A DNA stretch of 64,000 nucleotides from an uncultured Aquimarina sp. Lineage in GTDB: Bacteria; Bacteroidota; Bacteroidia; Flavobacteriales; Flavobacteriaceae. The stretch's first letter is position 1, and each line of letters begins with the position of its first letter. Both the position numbers and the translations under genes were made by a program. Shown here in pieces: positions 52,475-60,417 of this stretch. Location: positions 248,001 through 312,000 of the forward strand of contig NZ_CANLMP010000004.1 of assembly GCF_947492405.1 (NCBI RefSeq), in the 5' to 3' direction. The notes below the pieces were generated by a model. The model did not search any database. It saw only the letters and a program-made list of their open reading frames with translations, and was not told where the DNA came from.

Positions 52475-53154
52475 TCCTTATAAAACCAATCCTCTTTTGT
52501 AGGTAGTTGATGCTCTTGGCAATCAAAGGTTTCTTGTACAAAAAACAGACTCTTATTTTTTACTCTCTCTTCTGTCCATGAATTCATTAAATCATACTTA
52601 TTGTTCATTTGTCTTATCGCTGCTTTGTAATTTTTGAAACAGCATAACCCACCAAACATGCCATTTCCAACAGGGTGATAGTTGGAGTACTTGCAACTCA
52701 AACAAGTATTTAAATAGATATGTTCTGGTAATTGATTTTGTATGGCTATCAATGCATCTTCCATCCATTCTAATTTCTTTTCAACAGTAAATTCTCCAAA
52801 GGATGTAGTTAACATCAAGCAAGTAAGTTCGCTATCTAAACCTTTAATAGTTGTAGTTTCACCAACTTCTACATGTACTATTAGTGGTGCTGTAAATTTA
52901 TTTTTTTTGATCGAATCAAAAAGTAAAATAGGAATTGTTACTGCTAACGTAAAGTTGGTTAAATCTCCTGACCCATCCTGAAACATTTCATAATCGAATT
53001 TAGAATCATCAATCTCTTCTGCTCCCAACATTTCAAAATCTTGTCCTTCAAAATCAATCCCTCTTAGGGTAAAATACATATCACTACCATCAGATTTTAT
53101 GACAACCTCTTCTGTTCCTCTTTGGTCTTGATATGTTGCTAAGTATTTTCGCAT
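52456..53154 (-). CDS. DUF6304-like protein of the immunity array with a Cys cluster
   Basis: 232 residues, cytoplasmic. The start (KYLATYQDQRGTEEVVIKSD, then LRGIDFEGQDFEML) resembles DUF6304, a family of unknown function; the match is from memory of its pattern. C151-x2-C154 and C171-C172 (TCLSCKYSN, GLCCFKNY) could bind a metal ion, which is unusual among immunity candidates. It overlaps the next gene by 19 bases and follows its upstream neighbour by only six, a clear operon arrangement. Confidence 0.6.
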   Translation of the reverse strand: MRKYLATYQDQRGTEEVVIKSDGSDMYFTLRGIDFEGQDFEMLGAEEIDDSKFDYEMFQDGSGDLTNFTLAVTIPILLFDSIKKNKFTAPLIVHVEVGETTTIKGLDSELTCLMLTTSFGEFTVEKKLEWMEDALIAIQNQLPEHIYLNTCLSCKYSNYHPVGNGMFGGLCCFKNYKAAIRQMNNKYDLMNSWTEERVKNKSLFFVQETFDCQEHQLPTKEDWFYKDWRKTI

Positions 53155-53160
53155 AGGTAT

Positions 53161-53721
53161 TTACTTTTCTATTAAATATGGAAAACCAATGTTATCTATG
53201 TTACTTTTTGTTCCCATTGATACTAATGTAAACTGAAACTCGAACGTAGCTTCTTCAATGTCATTTTCTAAAGTAAATCCTCCTAAAATGGTGATCGCAT
53301 AACAACCATTTTCTAGTACAATCTTTTGTCTAACGCCAGTTTTAACTGCTTCTTTTAAATGACTAATACTACCCGCCTCTGTCCAATTCTTTAAGTAAGG
53401 AACGGTTAGTAAACAAACTTCATTATTGATAACTTTTAAGATATACCCTGTTTTTTCGAACAATAGTAAACCCTTGTCTTCCTTAAATATAGAAGTTTGA
53501 TTAGTTGTGTTAAAAAAAATGGTATATGGTTGATTTTTAATGTTGCTCATAGGAATTATGACCCCTTTTTCTATTGCTAATTCGGCACTTTCATTGGTTG
53601 TAAATTCATTCATTATATCATCTGACAAATCGTTTTCTTGTTTAAACAATAATAAGTTTGCAGGATCAGTTAAAAAGAAATAATCCCAGGTATCATTTAG
53701 ACATTCGGTAAATTTTATCAT
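53161..53721 (-). CDS. Immunity-array protein, beta-rich, unknown
   Basis: 186 residues, no signal. The start (CLNDTWDYFFLTDPANLLLF) and the end (LENGCYAITILGGFTLENDI, then EATFEFQFTLV) suggest a mostly beta-sheet protein; a Trp-Asp-Tyr start and an aliphatic sheet end resemble DUF6386, though I am unsure. It lies six bases upstream of the DUF6304-like gene and 14 bases downstream of the DUF4303-like gene, on the same strand. Confidence 0.6.
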   Translation of the reverse strand: MIKFTECLNDTWDYFFLTDPANLLLFKQENDLSDDIMNEFTTNESAELAIEKGVIIPMSNIKNQPYTIFFNTTNQTSIFKEDKGLLLFEKTGYILKVINNEVCLLTVPYLKNWTEAGSISHLKEAVKTGVRQKIVLENGCYAITILGGFTLENDIEEATFEFQFTLVSMGTKSNIDNIGFPYLIEK

Positions 53722-53735
53722 TTTTTATCTATTTT

Positions 53736-54263
53736 TTATTCCCATACTTTATTCTGATAGGCTTCATAACGCTCTCCATTCTCATTGGGATTGACCTGTT
53801 TTGCCCATTTTATCAAATTTTCTTCAGATTCACTTGTATCCGAAATACTAAAAAGTACCAAAATATCCTTCGTTAAACTATCCTTAAAAAAGTTATCTTT
53901 TTGTAATTCTTCTAATACTTGAACACAGTTTTCGAATACCTGTTTCTTAAAGGTTACAAAGTCTATATTTTCGTTTAAAGCTTGTTGACTTAGGATGTCA
54001 CAAATTTCATCAATCTCATCATTTGCTCCATCTGATGTATCCCATTCTGCAGGTTCAAACTCATATACTTCTTTGTAGACCGGATCTTCTTTTTGCATTT
54101 TTTGTAAATGCGTTTTGGTATTGGTGTATGGAACAACAGTCATAGCGCCATCATCACTAACTAAAGCGAAGGCACAGATGTCTTTTCCATATTTAGCAAC
54201 ATTTTCTATAAATGCCTTTTTAGTGACCTTTTTTATTTGTTGTTTTAAAGTATTAAAATCCAT
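53736..54263 (-). CDS. DUF4303-family protein of the immunity array
   Basis: 175 residues, cytoplasmic. The pattern of DUF4303 is clear: an N-terminal helix (FNTLKQQIKKVTKKAFIENV), a strand ICAFALVSDDGAMTVVPYTN with the conserved small-residue turn, EFEPAEWDTSDGANDEIDEI in the middle and, near the C-terminus, ILVLFSISDTSESEENLIKW. DUF4303 genes are often found beside SMI1/KNR4 (SUKH) genes in toxin-immunity loci. The function has not been shown for this protein. Confidence 0.75.
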   Translation of the reverse strand: MDFNTLKQQIKKVTKKAFIENVAKYGKDICAFALVSDDGAMTVVPYTNTKTHLQKMQKEDPVYKEVYEFEPAEWDTSDGANDEIDEICDILSQQALNENIDFVTFKKQVFENCVQVLEELQKDNFFKDSLTKDILVLFSISDTSESEENLIKWAKQVNPNENGERYEAYQNKVWE

Positions 54264-54270
54264 GTTTTTA

Positions 54271-54774
54271 CTATTTCCATCGGTTTGGGTTTTCGGCTAC
54301 TAATCCAAACGAACTTAGATGAAAGTCGTTTGTATCTATATCCTCAACATCATTTATATTTTCAAAAGTTAATTCGATTCCACTATTCAGTCTTAAAAGA
54401 ACACCTAGCTTATCTGTTTTTTTCTTGTAATCAATGTTATGAGTGTTTAATGCTGTTACTACAAATTTCAGATTTAGCTTGTCTATATCTTCAAAGATCC
54501 ATTTGTCTAGTTTTATTTGATTACTGCTTTCTAACTTTCCTTCATACCAATGATCAGAATATATTAAATAGAGTTTTTTATTTTCAAAAAAAAGTTCAAT
54601 TCCTCCATACGTCCAAATATTGACTTCTTCAGTTAAAAAATCTGGACTATAACAATCTGGATCCGGAAAATTATTTATAATCCATTCTTTGGTTTGTCCT
54701 AGTTTTAGATAATCAAACTTTCCTGTTTTAAAAAACTCTAACAGGTCTATTTCAATAGGTATTTTTAACTTCAT
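54271..54774 (-). CDS. Immunity-array protein, unknown family
   Basis: 167 residues, no signal. It begins with a short helix (PIEIDLLEFFKTGKFDYLKL) and has the segment GQTKEWIINNFPDPDCYS followed by IWTYGGIELFFENKKLYLIY. This style (a conserved start that reads like a ligand-recognition helix and a strand rich in aromatic residues) is common among putative immunity proteins of polymorphic-toxin loci, but I cannot assign a numbered family. It ends seven bases before the DUF4303 gene begins. Confidence 0.6.
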   Translation of the reverse strand: MKLKIPIEIDLLEFFKTGKFDYLKLGQTKEWIINNFPDPDCYSPDFLTEEVNIWTYGGIELFFENKKLYLIYSDHWYEGKLESSNQIKLDKWIFEDIDKLNLKFVVTALNTHNIDYKKKTDKLGVLLRLNSGIELTFENINDVEDIDTNDFHLSSFGLVAENPNRWK

Positions 54775-54783
54775 GTAAACATT

Positions 54784-55290
54784 CTATTTATAACCATATA
54801 TAATTACAGTTCCATTTTCTTCTTCAAAAGGTATGTTTAGTTTTTTAAGTAAACTAATTACTTCTTCCGTCTCATCTACTATTTTTGGCGGAACTAAACG
54901 CCCTTCGCTTTTTCTATGCTTAGGTCGTATCTCAAGCCATTCGATCGTAAAAAATATAGGAAGTCCTTCTTCCCAATAACTAGACCAATCTCCAAAATAG
55001 GCAGGCTCTTTTTCTATATCTTTAAAACTAAATGTAGCCTTATCCCATTGTACCAATTTTTCATTATAGGCTGGAGGAAAAGGTAAATTCTCTATTCCTT
55101 GTTGTAACTCGAGCCATTTGGTATCATTCATTACAGATGATAGTTTTTTACGCATTGCAATGCCTCTTATTTGTTGCTTGAGCTTTACAATATCTTGGTC
55201 ATTTTCTGTAAGGTATTTGTATTGTTCGAATACAGTCATATCTTTTAGATGACTGGAAGTATATAAATTGTATTTGTCTTGGTTTTTCAC
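54784..55290 (-). CDS. DUF6678-like protein of the immunity array
   Basis: 168 residues, cytoplasmic, with a GTG start that overlaps the stop of the upstream gene by four bases (GTGA), so the two are translationally coupled. The core NDTKWLELQQGIENLPFPPA, then YFGDWSSYWEEGLPIFFTIE and WLEIRPKHRKSEGRLVPPK fits DUF6678 as I remember it. That family has no known activity and occurs in toxin-immunity loci. An N-terminal extension of about 45 residues precedes the core. Confidence 0.6.
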   Translation of the reverse strand: MKNQDKYNLYTSSHLKDMTVFEQYKYLTENDQDIVKLKQQIRGIAMRKKLSSVMNDTKWLELQQGIENLPFPPAYNEKLVQWDKATFSFKDIEKEPAYFGDWSSYWEEGLPIFFTIEWLEIRPKHRKSEGRLVPPKIVDETEEVISLLKKLNIPFEEENGTVIIYGYK

Positions 55291-55676
55291 TTTGATGCTA
55301 TTGTTATTTCATATTCAAACTCGAAAAATTTATAAGTCAACCAACCATCGCTTTCTTTACTAAATCCATTTAATACTAGTGTTGTTTCTTCATTAAGAAG
55401 AATTTCTTGAATACAGTCAAATGTTTCCATACTATTCATCCAATCTATTTTCACATAATACCCATCCGTAGATGGGTCTTTTGTTATGTATTTACTAACA
55501 CACAATTTTTCCCATTTTTTTATTGTTATTCGTGTTTCATTATACCTTTCTAAATCACTAATTCTAATGGAACCATCTGAAACAATATTTATTTCATCAT
55601 AATTTTCTCCAAGTGACATTTCTTTAATTCCGAAATCAGAGAGACTTATATTATCTATTTTTAATTGCTTCATCAT
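55287..55676 (-). CDS. Small immunity-array protein, unknown
   Basis: 129 residues, no signal or membrane segment. Strand-rich throughout (DEINIVSDGSIRISDLERYN, then ETRITIKKWEKLCVSKYITK, then TLVLNGFSKESDGWLTYKFF) with a C-terminal strand EFEYEITIASK. No family recognised. Its stop overlaps the GTG start of the downstream DUF6678-like gene, and its start lies five bases after the stop of the gene upstream, so it is an integral operon member. Confidence 0.6.
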   Translation of the reverse strand: MMKQLKIDNISLSDFGIKEMSLGENYDEINIVSDGSIRISDLERYNETRITIKKWEKLCVSKYITKDPSTDGYYVKIDWMNSMETFDCIQEILLNEETTLVLNGFSKESDGWLTYKFFEFEYEITIASK

Positions 55677-55681
55677 ATTTG

Positions 55682-56038
55682 CTATTCCTGATAGTCAAGT
55701 ATTGTGTATTTATTTTTTTTGCTTTCTATATAATTTTTTAAAGGAATTAGATTTTTCCACAAATAACTTCCATCATACCTACAAACGTAAATTCCATCGT
55801 TTTCGAAACAGATACTAATATTTGGCATCTTACCTTTGTTATCAAGTTGTCTAAAATCCCAAAATACTTTTGTATTGAACTCGTATTTTTTATCAAAATC
55901 TTTACTTGTTTCTAATACACGTTTAATCTCTGAAATCTCTTTCTCTGTAAAATTTGCTATAATTTTATATTCAAAACCCATTTTATACCATTTATCATTA
56001 GAATTTACCGTAATAAAATGTTCCTTTTTGTGCCTCAA
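55682..56038 (-). CDS. Small immunity-array protein, unknown; alternative start at 55981
   Basis: 118 residues from the ATG at 56038, or 99 from an internal ATG at 55981 (MGFEYKIIANFTEKEISEIK), which reads more naturally as the start of a small globular domain. The middle has FNTKVFWDFRQLDNKGKMPN and the end GIYVCRYDGSYLWKNLIPLK. No family recognised. The spacer upstream (to 56146) is one of the longer gaps in the array, consistent with a later start. Confidence 0.55.
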   Translation of the reverse strand: MRHKKEHFITVNSNDKWYKMGFEYKIIANFTEKEISEIKRVLETSKDFDKKYEFNTKVFWDFRQLDNKGKMPNISICFENDGIYVCRYDGSYLWKNLIPLKNYIESKKNKYTILDYQE

Positions 56039-56145
56039 TTTCAGGATAAAAATAAACAGTAGCCCAGCTATGCTTGATTTTTCTTCTTCATTGAAATAAA
56101 AAAATCTCCATTTTCTTTTCCAATAAATTCAAACAATAACTGGTA

Positions 56146-56598
56146 TTAATCACTATTAGACCAGGTTAATACTCCTTTTAAAGGATCTTCAGAAAACCCT
56201 TTAAGTATTCCTAGATCACTATCTTGACTAATTTCTATATAAATCCAGGCTTCATGAGATTCTTGCAATTTTTCTAGATCTATAGTTATCATTTTATGTA
56301 AACTAAACTGTGCAAGTATTTCATTTATGACGGCTACATCCTCTAGATCAATACCTTTTATAGCACCACTTCCTTTATATTTTGCACTTTCAAAATAATC
56401 TATTAGCGCAATTTCTGGGCTTAAAAATTCTTTGGTTGCTTCTTTATAATCATTTGCTAATGGTACATAAACGCCTTCAATTTCAGGATGTAAACAGGTA
56501 GTTCCTCCTGTTTGATTCGTTATCAAAACTCCTGTTGGAAATTCTATAATAATTCCCAAACCTACGGTATCCCATATTGCAACTAAAGGTTTATTCAT
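56146..56598 (-). CDS. DUF6210-like protein of the immunity array
   Basis: 150 residues, cytoplasmic. The core WDTVGLGIIIEFPTGVLITN, then QTGGTTCLHPEIEGVYVPLA matches my memory of DUF6210 (a segment with N-Q-x-G-G and H-P-x-x-E-G near the N-terminus). A helix (DVAVINEILAQFSLHKMITI) and a strand (AWIYIEISQDSDLGILKGF) follow. DUF6210 has no known biochemical role and is seen in immunity gene clusters. It sits 36 bases downstream of the UBA-containing gene. Confidence 0.65.
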   Translation of the reverse strand: MNKPLVAIWDTVGLGIIIEFPTGVLITNQTGGTTCLHPEIEGVYVPLANDYKEATKEFLSPEIALIDYFESAKYKGSGAIKGIDLEDVAVINEILAQFSLHKMITIDLEKLQESHEAWIYIEISQDSDLGILKGFSEDPLKGVLTWSNSD

Positions 56599-56634
56599 TT
56601 TTAAAATTCTATTTTTTATTATTGCATACGATCT

Positions 56635-57261
56635 TTATAAATTTCCATAAACAACTATAGTATCTGCATACCTTAGTTGGATATTAAACCATTTGATTAG
56701 ATCTCTCAAAAAAGATTCTACATCAGCATCTTTGGTTTTGATTTTTGCTATTCTGTTTACAATAATTCGACTGGTTTTATTATCAAAAAAGTTACTACTG
56801 GTCGTACTAAAATGATTATCAATTATATCTCCTTTTTGGTCTTTAATTGGAAAAACGGATTTAAAAACATCCATAACAAAGTCAAAATCTTTTGTCTGAA
56901 TAAACAGGCTTCTGTCTCTTGAAGTTACATATGTATCTAGATTTTCATTTTCTGCCCATAGTATGAATCCTATTTTATCAATAGTTTCTTTTGGGGTGGT
57001 CGTAAGAAAAAATAATTGTTGGTGAATCTTTTTAATGGATTTCTGGATATCAAAATTGCAGATTTGATAATACTTCTCTGCTACTATTTCATCGCATTCA
57101 GCTAGTCTACAAATAGTATTGATGTTGTTTCTATGAAATTCTTGTTCGCACATTACTATATCTCCATTATTTTCCTTCATCAATTGCATTGCAACGTCTA
57201 GAGGAATGGACAACTTTTCTCTTAGTGTTTTTATTTTTTGAAGTGCTTCTTTTTCTTTCAC
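56635..57261 (-). CDS. Immunity-array protein with EF-Ts-like UBA domains at the N-terminus
   Basis: 208 residues, cytoplasmic. Residues about 8-42 (KIKTLREKLSIPLDVAMQLM, then KENNGDIVMCEQEF) closely follow the TS-N/UBA fold of elongation factor Ts (pattern VKxLRexTGAGmmdCKkALxEANGDiexAie). Residues about 47-80 (TICRLAECDEIVAEKYYQIC, then NFDIQKSIKKI) look like a second, diverged copy. The C-terminal half (LFFLTTTPKETIDKIGFILW onward) is an unnamed alpha/beta domain ending TIVVYGNL. A link to a toxin that acts on EF-Tu or translation is an inference. It starts 4 bases from the membrane-anchored gene. Confidence 0.65.
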   Translation of the reverse strand: MKEKEALQKIKTLREKLSIPLDVAMQLMKENNGDIVMCEQEFHRNNINTICRLAECDEIVAEKYYQICNFDIQKSIKKIHQQLFFLTTTPKETIDKIGFILWAENENLDTYVTSRDRSLFIQTKDFDFVMDVFKSVFPIKDQKGDIIDNHFSTTSSNFFDNKTSRIIVNRIAKIKTKDADVESFLRDLIKWFNIQLRYADTIVVYGNL

Positions 57262-57264
57262 TAT

Positions 57265-57657
57265 TTACGGTTTATAAAAATCAATTTGTTGAAACTTTTT
57301 CTGTTTATCAAAAACAATTTGTAAACCCATAAATGTCCATATTTCCTGATGATCAATTTGATTCCAATCTTTAGGGGTAACAACCAAAGAATATGTGTCA
57401 TCCATTTTATCATGCATAATCCCCGAATTAATATTAAAATCTTTTTTTAGAGCGACTTCAACAGCTTCAATAGAATTATGTGTTTGTGTAACAATTTTTA
57501 TCACATTACGAATCTCCGTAATGGCTTTGTTTTTCTTTATGACTTCTGCTTTATATAATCGTTTTTCATTCCATAGGTATAGATTAAAACCAAGAGATCC
57601 TATTAAAACAATGATCAAAGTTATTATGAAAGTTTTGCGGTTGTTGTTTTTATTCAT
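57265..57657 (-). CDS. Membrane-anchored immunity-array protein, unknown
   Basis: 130 residues. A single hydrophobic helix (TFIITLIIVLIGSLGFNLYL, residues 9-28) after a basic start (MNKNNNRK) anchors the protein, probably with its C-terminus outside. A coiled-coil segment (RLYKAEVIKKNKAITEIRNV) and a small strand-rich domain follow (DTYSLVVTPKDWNQIDHQEI, then GLQIVFDKQKKFQQIDFYKP). A membrane location would suit immunity to a toxin that acts from the periplasm. No family recognised. Confidence 0.6.
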   Translation of the reverse strand: MNKNNNRKTFIITLIIVLIGSLGFNLYLWNEKRLYKAEVIKKNKAITEIRNVIKIVTQTHNSIEAVEVALKKDFNINSGIMHDKMDDTYSLVVTPKDWNQIDHQEIWTFMGLQIVFDKQKKFQQIDFYKP

Positions 57658-57725
57658 AGATGAAAATTTCTTTGGTGTTTACTGTTTTTTATATAGTTTT
57701 TCCGTTTTTTTATTACTGAAGTGAT

Positions 57726-58031
57726 TCAATCTCCTAATATCTTTATATCCATACTTTTATTAGAAAAATAACCCATCCATGTTTTAAACCAGATAACGGT
57801 TACTGTCTTTCGCTTATCTTTGTTAAGATCTGCTACATCAATCCAAGCATCTATTATTTTTAGCATTGTTTTTTGATGATCCATAGATAGTCTTGAATCT
57901 CTATATGGGTCAATATAGATTCCTGTTTTTTGCTTAAATTCTACAAACAGGTTTTCTAGATGAGCATATTGTTTGTCATCTAAACCAAATACATGTTCGT
58001 TGCTATCAAATCTGTGAAAATCTAACGCCAT
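57726..58031 (-). CDS. Small immunity-array protein, helical, unknown
   Basis: 101 residues, no signal. It starts LDFHRFDSNEHVFGLDDKQY, with a helix (LENLFVEFKQKTGIYIDPYR), and ends in a helix and strand (TMLKIIDAWIDVADLNKDKR, then VTVIWFKTWMGYF). The layout, an acidic start and a single helical core, fits small immunity proteins but I cannot name a family. Spacing to its neighbours is 69 and 38 bases. Confidence 0.55.
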   Translation of the reverse strand: MALDFHRFDSNEHVFGLDDKQYAHLENLFVEFKQKTGIYIDPYRDSRLSMDHQKTMLKIIDAWIDVADLNKDKRKTVTVIWFKTWMGYFSNKSMDIKILGD

Positions 58032-58068
58032 AAGGTTCTATTTTTGTTTTAGGATTATTCCCAAATTC

Positions 58069-58521
58069 TCAATCTGTAATTTCTAATCGTTCTTCTATAT
58101 CGGTTATGGTACCGTATATATCTCCATTATCAGAAATGACTAATGTTGTATCAGCTACTGGCAATGGGATTTCTTTGATTCCGGTTAAAAATTGTTCTAT
58201 TTTTTCATTATTCAGATGTAATACTTCAGGTTCACAATAAATTACGATAATTTGTTCTTCGAATTGCCTGGCTAATCTACCTCGTAAAAACCCACCATAA
58301 TTGGGTTCATCCTGCAGAATATAGTCAAAGCCTTTTGGTGTATTTTTTTTATGAGCTTCTTTGGCATCAAATAATTTACCATCTGGATATATCCAAAACA
58401 CAAATTCTGGATACTTATGTGTATATTCTTTTATTTCTTTTCTTCTTCCTCTGTATTTTTCTTGTAAAAACGGAAAAATAGCTGTCGCTTCTTCTCTTGT
58501 TATGGATCCAACTGTTATCAT
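58069..58521 (-). CDS. Immunity-array protein, unknown
   Basis: 150 residues, cytoplasmic. Segments of note are EEATAIFPFLQEKYRGRRKE, then FVFWIYPDGKLFDAKEAHKK, then DYILQDEPNYGGFLRGRLAR and QIIVIYCEPEVLHLNNEKIE. The central W-I-Y-P-D-G-K-L strand and the G-G-F-L-R-G-R loop look like conserved features, but I recognise no family. Located 23 bases upstream-adjacent to the 58545 gene in the same direction. Confidence 0.6.
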   Translation of the reverse strand: MITVGSITREEATAIFPFLQEKYRGRRKEIKEYTHKYPEFVFWIYPDGKLFDAKEAHKKNTPKGFDYILQDEPNYGGFLRGRLARQFEEQIIVIYCEPEVLHLNNEKIEQFLTGIKEIPLPVADTTLVISDNGDIYGTITDIEERLEITD

Positions 58522-58544
58522 TTCACTTTTCTATACTAATCTTC

Positions 58545-59246
58545 TTACAACTTTTTATCCCAAATCCACAGTTCTTTGTTTCCTATATAACCACATATAT
58601 AATCTAAAATCTCATCGATAAAATCATCCAAATGATCAATTCCCAAAGCTCTATATACTAGCTTAATTGCATATATGGTATTATAAGCCTGTTGTTGAGA
58701 TATTCCTTTGTTTTTATATTTAACAATGCAATTTCCAGCTTCTTTTGAAGCACTATAAAATGTATCGTCGTTTATCGTTGTTTGTAGTATTTTTTGAAAA
58801 TCGTTTATCAATTCCTGATAGATTAGTTCTTCTTCTAATTCTTCTTTATAAATCAATGCTATGATCTCGTTCAGATTACAAACTTCACCTTTGACAATAG
58901 GAATTTGTATAGTTGTGAATGAATTAAAAATACCTGATTTTGACAACACTACATTGACTATATCTTGAGGATTTTCTAAGGTGTTCAGCCTATACGAAGG
59001 TGCATGACCAATAAAATCAAAAAGAAAATATTCTCCTTCTATACAAGTCGTTTTGTCTAATACTGTTTCTCTTCCTTTAATAGCGATCCCTGAAGGTTCA
59101 TGTATCGTCAGCGAATCATTTAGCTCCATATTTTCGGAATCAAAAACTACCCATTTCCATAATTCATTCATTGTAAAACTACAATCTTCATCATACATAG
59201 ATGCTTTTGTAATTTTCTCGAAAATAGTGGCTAGGTTATACTTCAT
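58545..59246 (-). CDS. Immunity-array protein with helical C-terminal domain, unknown
   Basis: 233 residues. The N-terminal half is strand-rich (LNDSLTIHEPSGIAIKGRET, then CIEGEYFLFDFIGHAPSYRL). The C-terminal part from about 145 is a helical domain (YQELINDFQKILQTTINDDT, then GISQQQAYNTIYAIKLVYRA and DDFIDEILDYICGYIGNKEL) ending with an aromatic tip, WIWDKKL. That helical part recurs at the end of several putative immunity proteins, but I cannot name it. Neighbours are 11 and 23 bases away. Confidence 0.6.
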   Translation of the reverse strand: MKYNLATIFEKITKASMYDEDCSFTMNELWKWVVFDSENMELNDSLTIHEPSGIAIKGRETVLDKTTCIEGEYFLFDFIGHAPSYRLNTLENPQDIVNVVLSKSGIFNSFTTIQIPIVKGEVCNLNEIIALIYKEELEEELIYQELINDFQKILQTTINDDTFYSASKEAGNCIVKYKNKGISQQQAYNTIYAIKLVYRALGIDHLDDFIDEILDYICGYIGNKELWIWDKKL

Positions 59247-59257
59247 TTTTACATTCT

Positions 59258-59569
59258 TTATTTTGAAAAAACACTACGTATCCCGTCAAAAATTTTAAAA
59301 CAGGTATCGGTATCTAATCCTTCTGGTCTACTTGCTTTCCAATGACCCATACTAGCTCTTAGCGTTTGGTTCATACTAAAGAGTTGGTACACTAACTTTT
59401 TTTCTATAGTTTTTTTGTCTGCATAATATTGTTCTATAGATTTTAATGCTTCTAAAAAAGCTGTTATTCGTTCTTCTTCCACATCTGCACTCATCCTAAA
59501 AAGTAGATCTAATCCTGTATCAGAAGTATACTCTTTGTGTATCAATTTTTTGGCTTCTTCTATGGTCAT
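59258..59569 (-). CDS. Small all-helical immunity-array protein
   Basis: 103 residues, predicted fully helical: TIEEAKKLIHKEYTSDTGLD, then LLFRMSADVEEERITAFLEA, then KSIEQYYADKKTIEKKLVYQ and a C-terminal FKIFDGIRSVFSK. The strong helix content and length fit small four-helix immunity proteins such as colicin-type ones, but there is no specific match. It ends 11 bases before the start of the next gene, so it belongs to the operon. Confidence 0.6.
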   Translation of the reverse strand: MTIEEAKKLIHKEYTSDTGLDLLFRMSADVEEERITAFLEALKSIEQYYADKKTIEKKLVYQLFSMNQTLRASMGHWKASRPEGLDTDTCFKIFDGIRSVFSK

Positions 59570-59588
59570 GTACCTTCTCTTTATTTAA

Positions 59589-60131
59589 TTACTTTGCTAC
59601 TTTTTCCCATTGGTACAATTCGTTTACAGGGATATCATTGAATCTTTTCATACGACCGTCACAATGTTGGTACATTCCATTTTCCATAGCTTCTATTTCG
59701 GTATCTATTTCTAAACCTGTTCCGCAGAAGGGAATCCCTAATTCTTTTCTTATAAAGGTTTCCCATTCTCCTCGATTCTTAAATTTTATTGTTTCAGACT
59801 CGAGTTTAATGGCAAGTATCGTGTCTTTTTTAAGGGAATACGTTTCTTCAAATGGTTTATAATTCATTCCTAATACTTTGATCTTAATTTTATTACCTCC
59901 CATTTTTTTAGAGCATATATTCCAAGGACTTAGTCCGTCAAAATCTGTTTGAACTTCACCAATTTTTTTATTTCCGACACTAATTTCTATAATGGCAAGA
60001 GGTATCTCAGTATGTGACTTGGCATTAATAACCTTAAAAATAGTATGTAGCATTCTATTTTCATTACTAGTAGTTTGAGCCTGTAGGGTCAATGCAAAGA
60101 ATATTGTAAAAATTATATGTAATTTATTCAT
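59589..60131 (-). CDS. Exported protein with carboxypeptidase-regulatory-like domain
   Basis: 180 residues with a signal peptide (MNKLHIIFTIFFALTLQAQ). Residues about 28-115 (LHTIFKVINAKSHTEIPLAI, then EVQTDFDGLSPWNICSKK) form a beta-sandwich like CarboxypepD_reg/CNA-B domains. The C-terminal part has GIPFCGTGLEIDTEIEAMEN and a Cys-rich YQHCDGRMKR. An exported protein in an immunity array could act in the periplasm against a toxin working there; it may also be an unrelated cargo gene. Confidence 0.6.
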   Translation of the reverse strand: MNKLHIIFTIFFALTLQAQTTSNENRMLHTIFKVINAKSHTEIPLAIIEISVGNKKIGEVQTDFDGLSPWNICSKKMGGNKIKIKVLGMNYKPFEETYSLKKDTILAIKLESETIKFKNRGEWETFIRKELGIPFCGTGLEIDTEIEAMENGMYQHCDGRMKRFNDIPVNELYQWEKVAK

Positions 60132-60179
60132 GTTAATCTCAAAAACATTTTTATTCTTCTGCGATTTCTTTTGTACTAA

Positions 60180-60407
60180 TCATTTCCTTATAAATTTATA
60201 AAAAAACACTACTGTCGAAATCAGCCCGCAAAGTGCAAGAATTCCATAAACTTCTTTTGCTTGTTCGGTATAAACTACTCCATCTTCTATAGATAAAAAT
60301 GTACCTTCAGTATTATAATCAAGATTTGCTCTTTGAATATACATCCAAATAAAGAAAGTGGTAACACATCCTAATATTGTTAGTATAATGTAGTGTATAT
60401 ATTTCAT
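60180..60407 (-). CDS. Small two-helix membrane protein
   Basis: 75 residues with two membrane helices (YIHYIILTILGCVTTFFIWM, about 3-22, and YGILALCGLISTVVFFYKFI, about 54-73) joined by a polar loop (QRANLDYNTEGTFLSIEDGV). Both ends face the same side. No family recognised. Small membrane proteins of this size protect against pore-forming toxins in some systems; that role is only suggested by context here. Confidence 0.55.
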   Translation of the reverse strand: MKYIHYIILTILGCVTTFFIWMYIQRANLDYNTEGTFLSIEDGVVYTEQAKEVYGILALCGLISTVVFFYKFIRK

Positions 60408-60417
60408 CGTAAATTAT

